Below are positions 6,061 through 6,732 of a DNA stretch of 6,732 nucleotides, piece after piece. The notes beneath the pieces were generated by a model that was given only the letters and a program-made list of their open reading frames with translations, ran no database searches and was not told the DNA's origin. The translations under genes and the position numbers were made by a program. Each line of letters opens with the position of its first letter. Position 1 is the first letter of the stretch. The stretch covers positions 1 to 6,732 of the forward strand of contig CAMOHW010000047.1 of the NCBI GenBank assembly GCA_946615525.1, written 5' to 3'. Source of the stretch: an uncultured Clostridia bacterium. GTDB taxonomy: Bacteria; Bacillota; Clostridia; Oscillospirales; CAG-272.

Positions 6061-6068
6061 CTCCTTTT
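6061..6068 (-). promoter_or_regulatory. Shine-Dalgarno fixing the protease start
   Basis: AAAAGGAG on the minus strand, 6 bases before the ATG at 6054. It favours this start over the in-frame ATG at 6183, which would add 43 residues, put two hydrophobic stretches ahead of the lipobox and overlap the divergent XRE gene. Confidence 0.82.
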
Positions 6069-6087
6069 CTGCAAAAAAATCCAAAAT

Positions 6088-6146
6088 TAGTATACCATAG
6101 TATTTTATAGAAGTCAATAGAAAATAGTAAAATAGTATATAAAATA
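6088..6146. promoter_or_regulatory. Shared AT-rich control region with repeated motifs, candidate XRE operators
   Basis: TAGTATA occurs at 6088-6094 and 6133-6139, with variants TAGTATT (6098-6104) and TAGTAAA (6125-6131). TATTTTATA (6101-6109) and TATAAAATA (6138-6146) are perfect 9-bp inverted copies flanking the protease -35. TATAAA at 6138-6143 could be the -10 of the XRE gene, but no good -35 is seen 17 bases upstream, as is common for promoters needing or controlled by a regulator. Low-complexity A+T content makes chance repeats possible. Confidence 0.4.
6089..6117 (-). promoter_or_regulatory. Sigma-A promoter of the protease gene
   Basis: Minus strand: -35 TTGACT (6112-6117), 17-base spacer, -10 TATACT (6089-6094). 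The -35 has one mismatch and the -10 one mismatch to consensus. It is embedded in the repeated TAGTA motifs of the divergent control region. Confidence 0.75.
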
Positions 6147-6170
6147 TGGACTTAAAAGGAGCAGGGGAAA

Positions 6171-6482
6171 ATGGATTTTTCATTGAGTGAAAATATTAAA
6201 AAACTCCGTGTTCAAAATGGACTGAATCAGGTAGGGCTTGCCAAACAGCTTAATGTTTCCAAGCAATGCGTTTCCAACTGGGAAAATGATAATGTACTCC
6301 CATCCGTTACGATGCTTTTGCAAATTGCCGATTTTTTCGGCGTTTCTACCGATCAACTTTTGGGAAGGCAATCGGAACAACTTTTGGATATTTCGGGCTT
6401 GACAGATGAACAAACAACGCATATCCGCCTTTTGACAAAAGACCTGACAACCGCAAATAAAAAAGCAAAAAGCGCTTTCTGA
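6171..6482 (+). CDS. Small XRE-family (Cro/CI-type HTH) transcriptional regulator
   Basis: 103 residues. Residues about 5-64 are a complete HTH_3 domain: LSENIKKLRVQNGLNQVGLA, KQLNVSKQCVSNWEND as the recognition-helix region, then PSVTMLLQIADFFGVSTDQLLG. The remaining 39 residues (LLDISGLTDEQTTHIRLLTK and a basic tail) are a short helical extension without a recognisable enzymatic or sensing domain; it may dimerise. It is a cytoplasmic DNA-binding regulator, probably a repressor. The start at 6171 is supported by AAGGAG at 6156-6161, 9 bases upstream. It is divergent from the protease gene with 116 bp between the two starts, so it may control the protease, itself or both. The last codons form one arm of its own terminator. 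Confidence 0.92.
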   Translation: MDFSLSENIKKLRVQNGLNQVGLAKQLNVSKQCVSNWENDNVLPSVTMLLQIADFFGVSTDQLLGRQSEQLLDISGLTDEQTTHIRLLTKDLTTANKKAKSAF

Positions 6483-6500
6483 AAGGAAAGCGTTTTTTGC
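6465..6500. terminator. Intrinsic terminator overlapping the end of the XRE gene
   Basis: Arm 6465-6479 pairs with 6486-6500 around a 6-base loop (6480-6485), with a single G-T wobble at 6472/6493. The right side ends in TTTTTT (6493-6498). The left arm encodes the last residues of the regulator and the TGA stop (6480-6482) lies in the loop. On the minus strand the arm also ends in a T-rich run, so it may stop transcription from the right as well. Confidence 0.85.
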
Positions 6501-6512
6501 TAACAAATGTCC

Positions 6513-6567
6513 TTTCGCCTTTGGCGAATATTCGCACGCTCTGCGCCTGGTGTGCAAGCACCCCGAT
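6513..6567. repeat. 55-bp direct repeat, copy 1
   Basis: Identical over all 55 bases to 6678-6732. It begins with a hairpin TTCGCC-TTT-GGCGAA (6514-6528), which overlaps the 12-bp palindrome GCGAATATTCGC (6524-6535). The segment GGCGAA can pair either upstream or downstream, so two structures are mutually exclusive. It ends with GGTG/CACC pairing near 6549-6562. Start-to-start distance to copy 2 is 165 bases. Confidence 0.95.
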
Positions 6568-6677
6568 CTCCGAGCGGTGAATGCGAACCGGATCCCGCGC
6601 CTATGGCGCACGGGGCCGGCCGATTTGTGTGCGCAGCACGTCCAAAAAAGCGGGTAGCTCAAAAAAGCCACCCGGTA
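6568..6677. other. GC-rich spacer between the 55-bp repeats
   Basis: No convincing gene is seen. It holds a hairpin GCGCC-TAT-GGCGC (6597-6609), extendable with CCC/GGG across a 2-base bulge, and the 8-bp palindrome GGCCGGCC (6614-6621). The GCGCC-TAT-GGCGC hairpin resembles the TCGCC-TTT-GGCGA hairpin of the repeats. Frames reading across it are short or are antisense extensions over the XRE gene, and they repeat the same peptide only because the DNA repeats. Confidence 0.6.
6644..6674 (-). terminator. Minus-strand intrinsic terminator for a transcript from the right
   Basis: On the minus strand CGGGTGGC (from 6674-6667) pairs with GCTACCCG (6658-6651) with one G-U wobble and an 8-base loop, then CTTTTTT follows (6650-6644). 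The plus strand lacks a comparable T-tract after the stem. It implies a leftward gene or small RNA starting beyond base 6732 and reading through copy 2 of the repeat. Confidence 0.7.
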
Positions 6678-6732
6678 TTTCGCCTTTGGCGAATATTCGC
6701 ACGCTCTGCGCCTGGTGTGCAAGCACCCCGAT
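6678..6732. repeat. 55-bp direct repeat, copy 2 (reaches window edge)
   Basis: Perfect copy of 6513-6567; its true right end is not visible because the window stops exactly where the match does. The identity without any substitution points to recent duplication, ongoing homogenisation or a multicopy interspersed element. Confidence 0.95.

Noticed and set aside
6180..6722. A 180-codon minus-strand frame with a repeated MHTRRRACEYSPKAK-type peptide
   Set aside because: The peptide repeat only mirrors the 55-bp DNA repeat, and the rest is antisense to the XRE gene and passes through two terminators.
6513..6732. Possible CRISPR array
   Set aside because: Only two copies are seen, with a 55-bp repeat and a 110-bp spacer region; sizes do not fit a CRISPR array and no cas gene is present.

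Overview
The window looks like chromosomal DNA from a spore-forming Clostridia-type Firmicute. The main evidence is a full-length SpoVT whose N-terminal AbrB domain is close to the Bacillus family form. Purine-rich AAGGAG-type Shine-Dalgarno sites, TTGACA-17-TATAAT-type promoters, a GAF-bearing sporulation regulator, a LacI regulator and an anaerobic glycyl radical enzyme (GRE) all fit. No species can be named from sequence alone.

Layout. 1-127 (+): last 41 codons of a membrane transporter resembling the AEC (auxin efflux carrier) family C-terminus. 232-792 (+): spoVT, with a hairpin over its ribosome binding site. 794-832: strong bidirectional terminator shared by spoVT and the convergent gene. 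837-2810 (-): a compact 657-residue GRE with catalytic Cys332 and radical Gly633, of unknown substrate. 2943-3950 (-): a LacI-family regulator. 4105-4590 (-): a two-TM protein with a C-terminal SHOCT segment. 4690-6054 (-): an HtrA-like lipoprotein serine protease with an N-terminal cysteine-rich, zinc-ribbon-like region and a C-terminal PPC-like beta domain. 6171-6482 (+): a small XRE-family regulator, divergent from the protease. 6513-6732: a GC-rich, hairpin-dense, gene-free region carrying a perfect 55-bp direct repeat, with the second copy reaching the window edge.

How the parts work together. The lacI and GRE genes read in the same direction but are separate transcription units. lacI has its own promoter (TTGACA-17-TACAAT) and a terminator directly after its stop. 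The GRE then has its own near-consensus promoter (TTGACA-17-TATGAT), followed by a 22-bp palindrome centred on CG, which is the usual form of a LacI-family operator. The simplest reading is local repression of the GRE by the LacI protein, relieved by a small-molecule effector that is probably the substrate or a related sugar or polyol. No GRE-activating radical SAM enzyme is present in the window.

The protease and SHOCT genes read in the same direction with a 99-bp gap and probably form one unit ending at the 4029-4057 terminator. The XRE regulator shares a very AT-rich control region with the protease, with repeated TAGTA motifs and a 9-bp inverted repeat, so it may regulate the protease, itself or both. 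From about 4.1 kb to 6.5 kb the DNA is visibly richer in A+T than the spoVT-GRE-lacI half, which may indicate a separately acquired cassette.

Two starts should be placed inside longer open frames: lacI at 3950 (not 4061) and the protease at 6054 (not 6183). In both cases the longer frame runs through that gene's own promoter.
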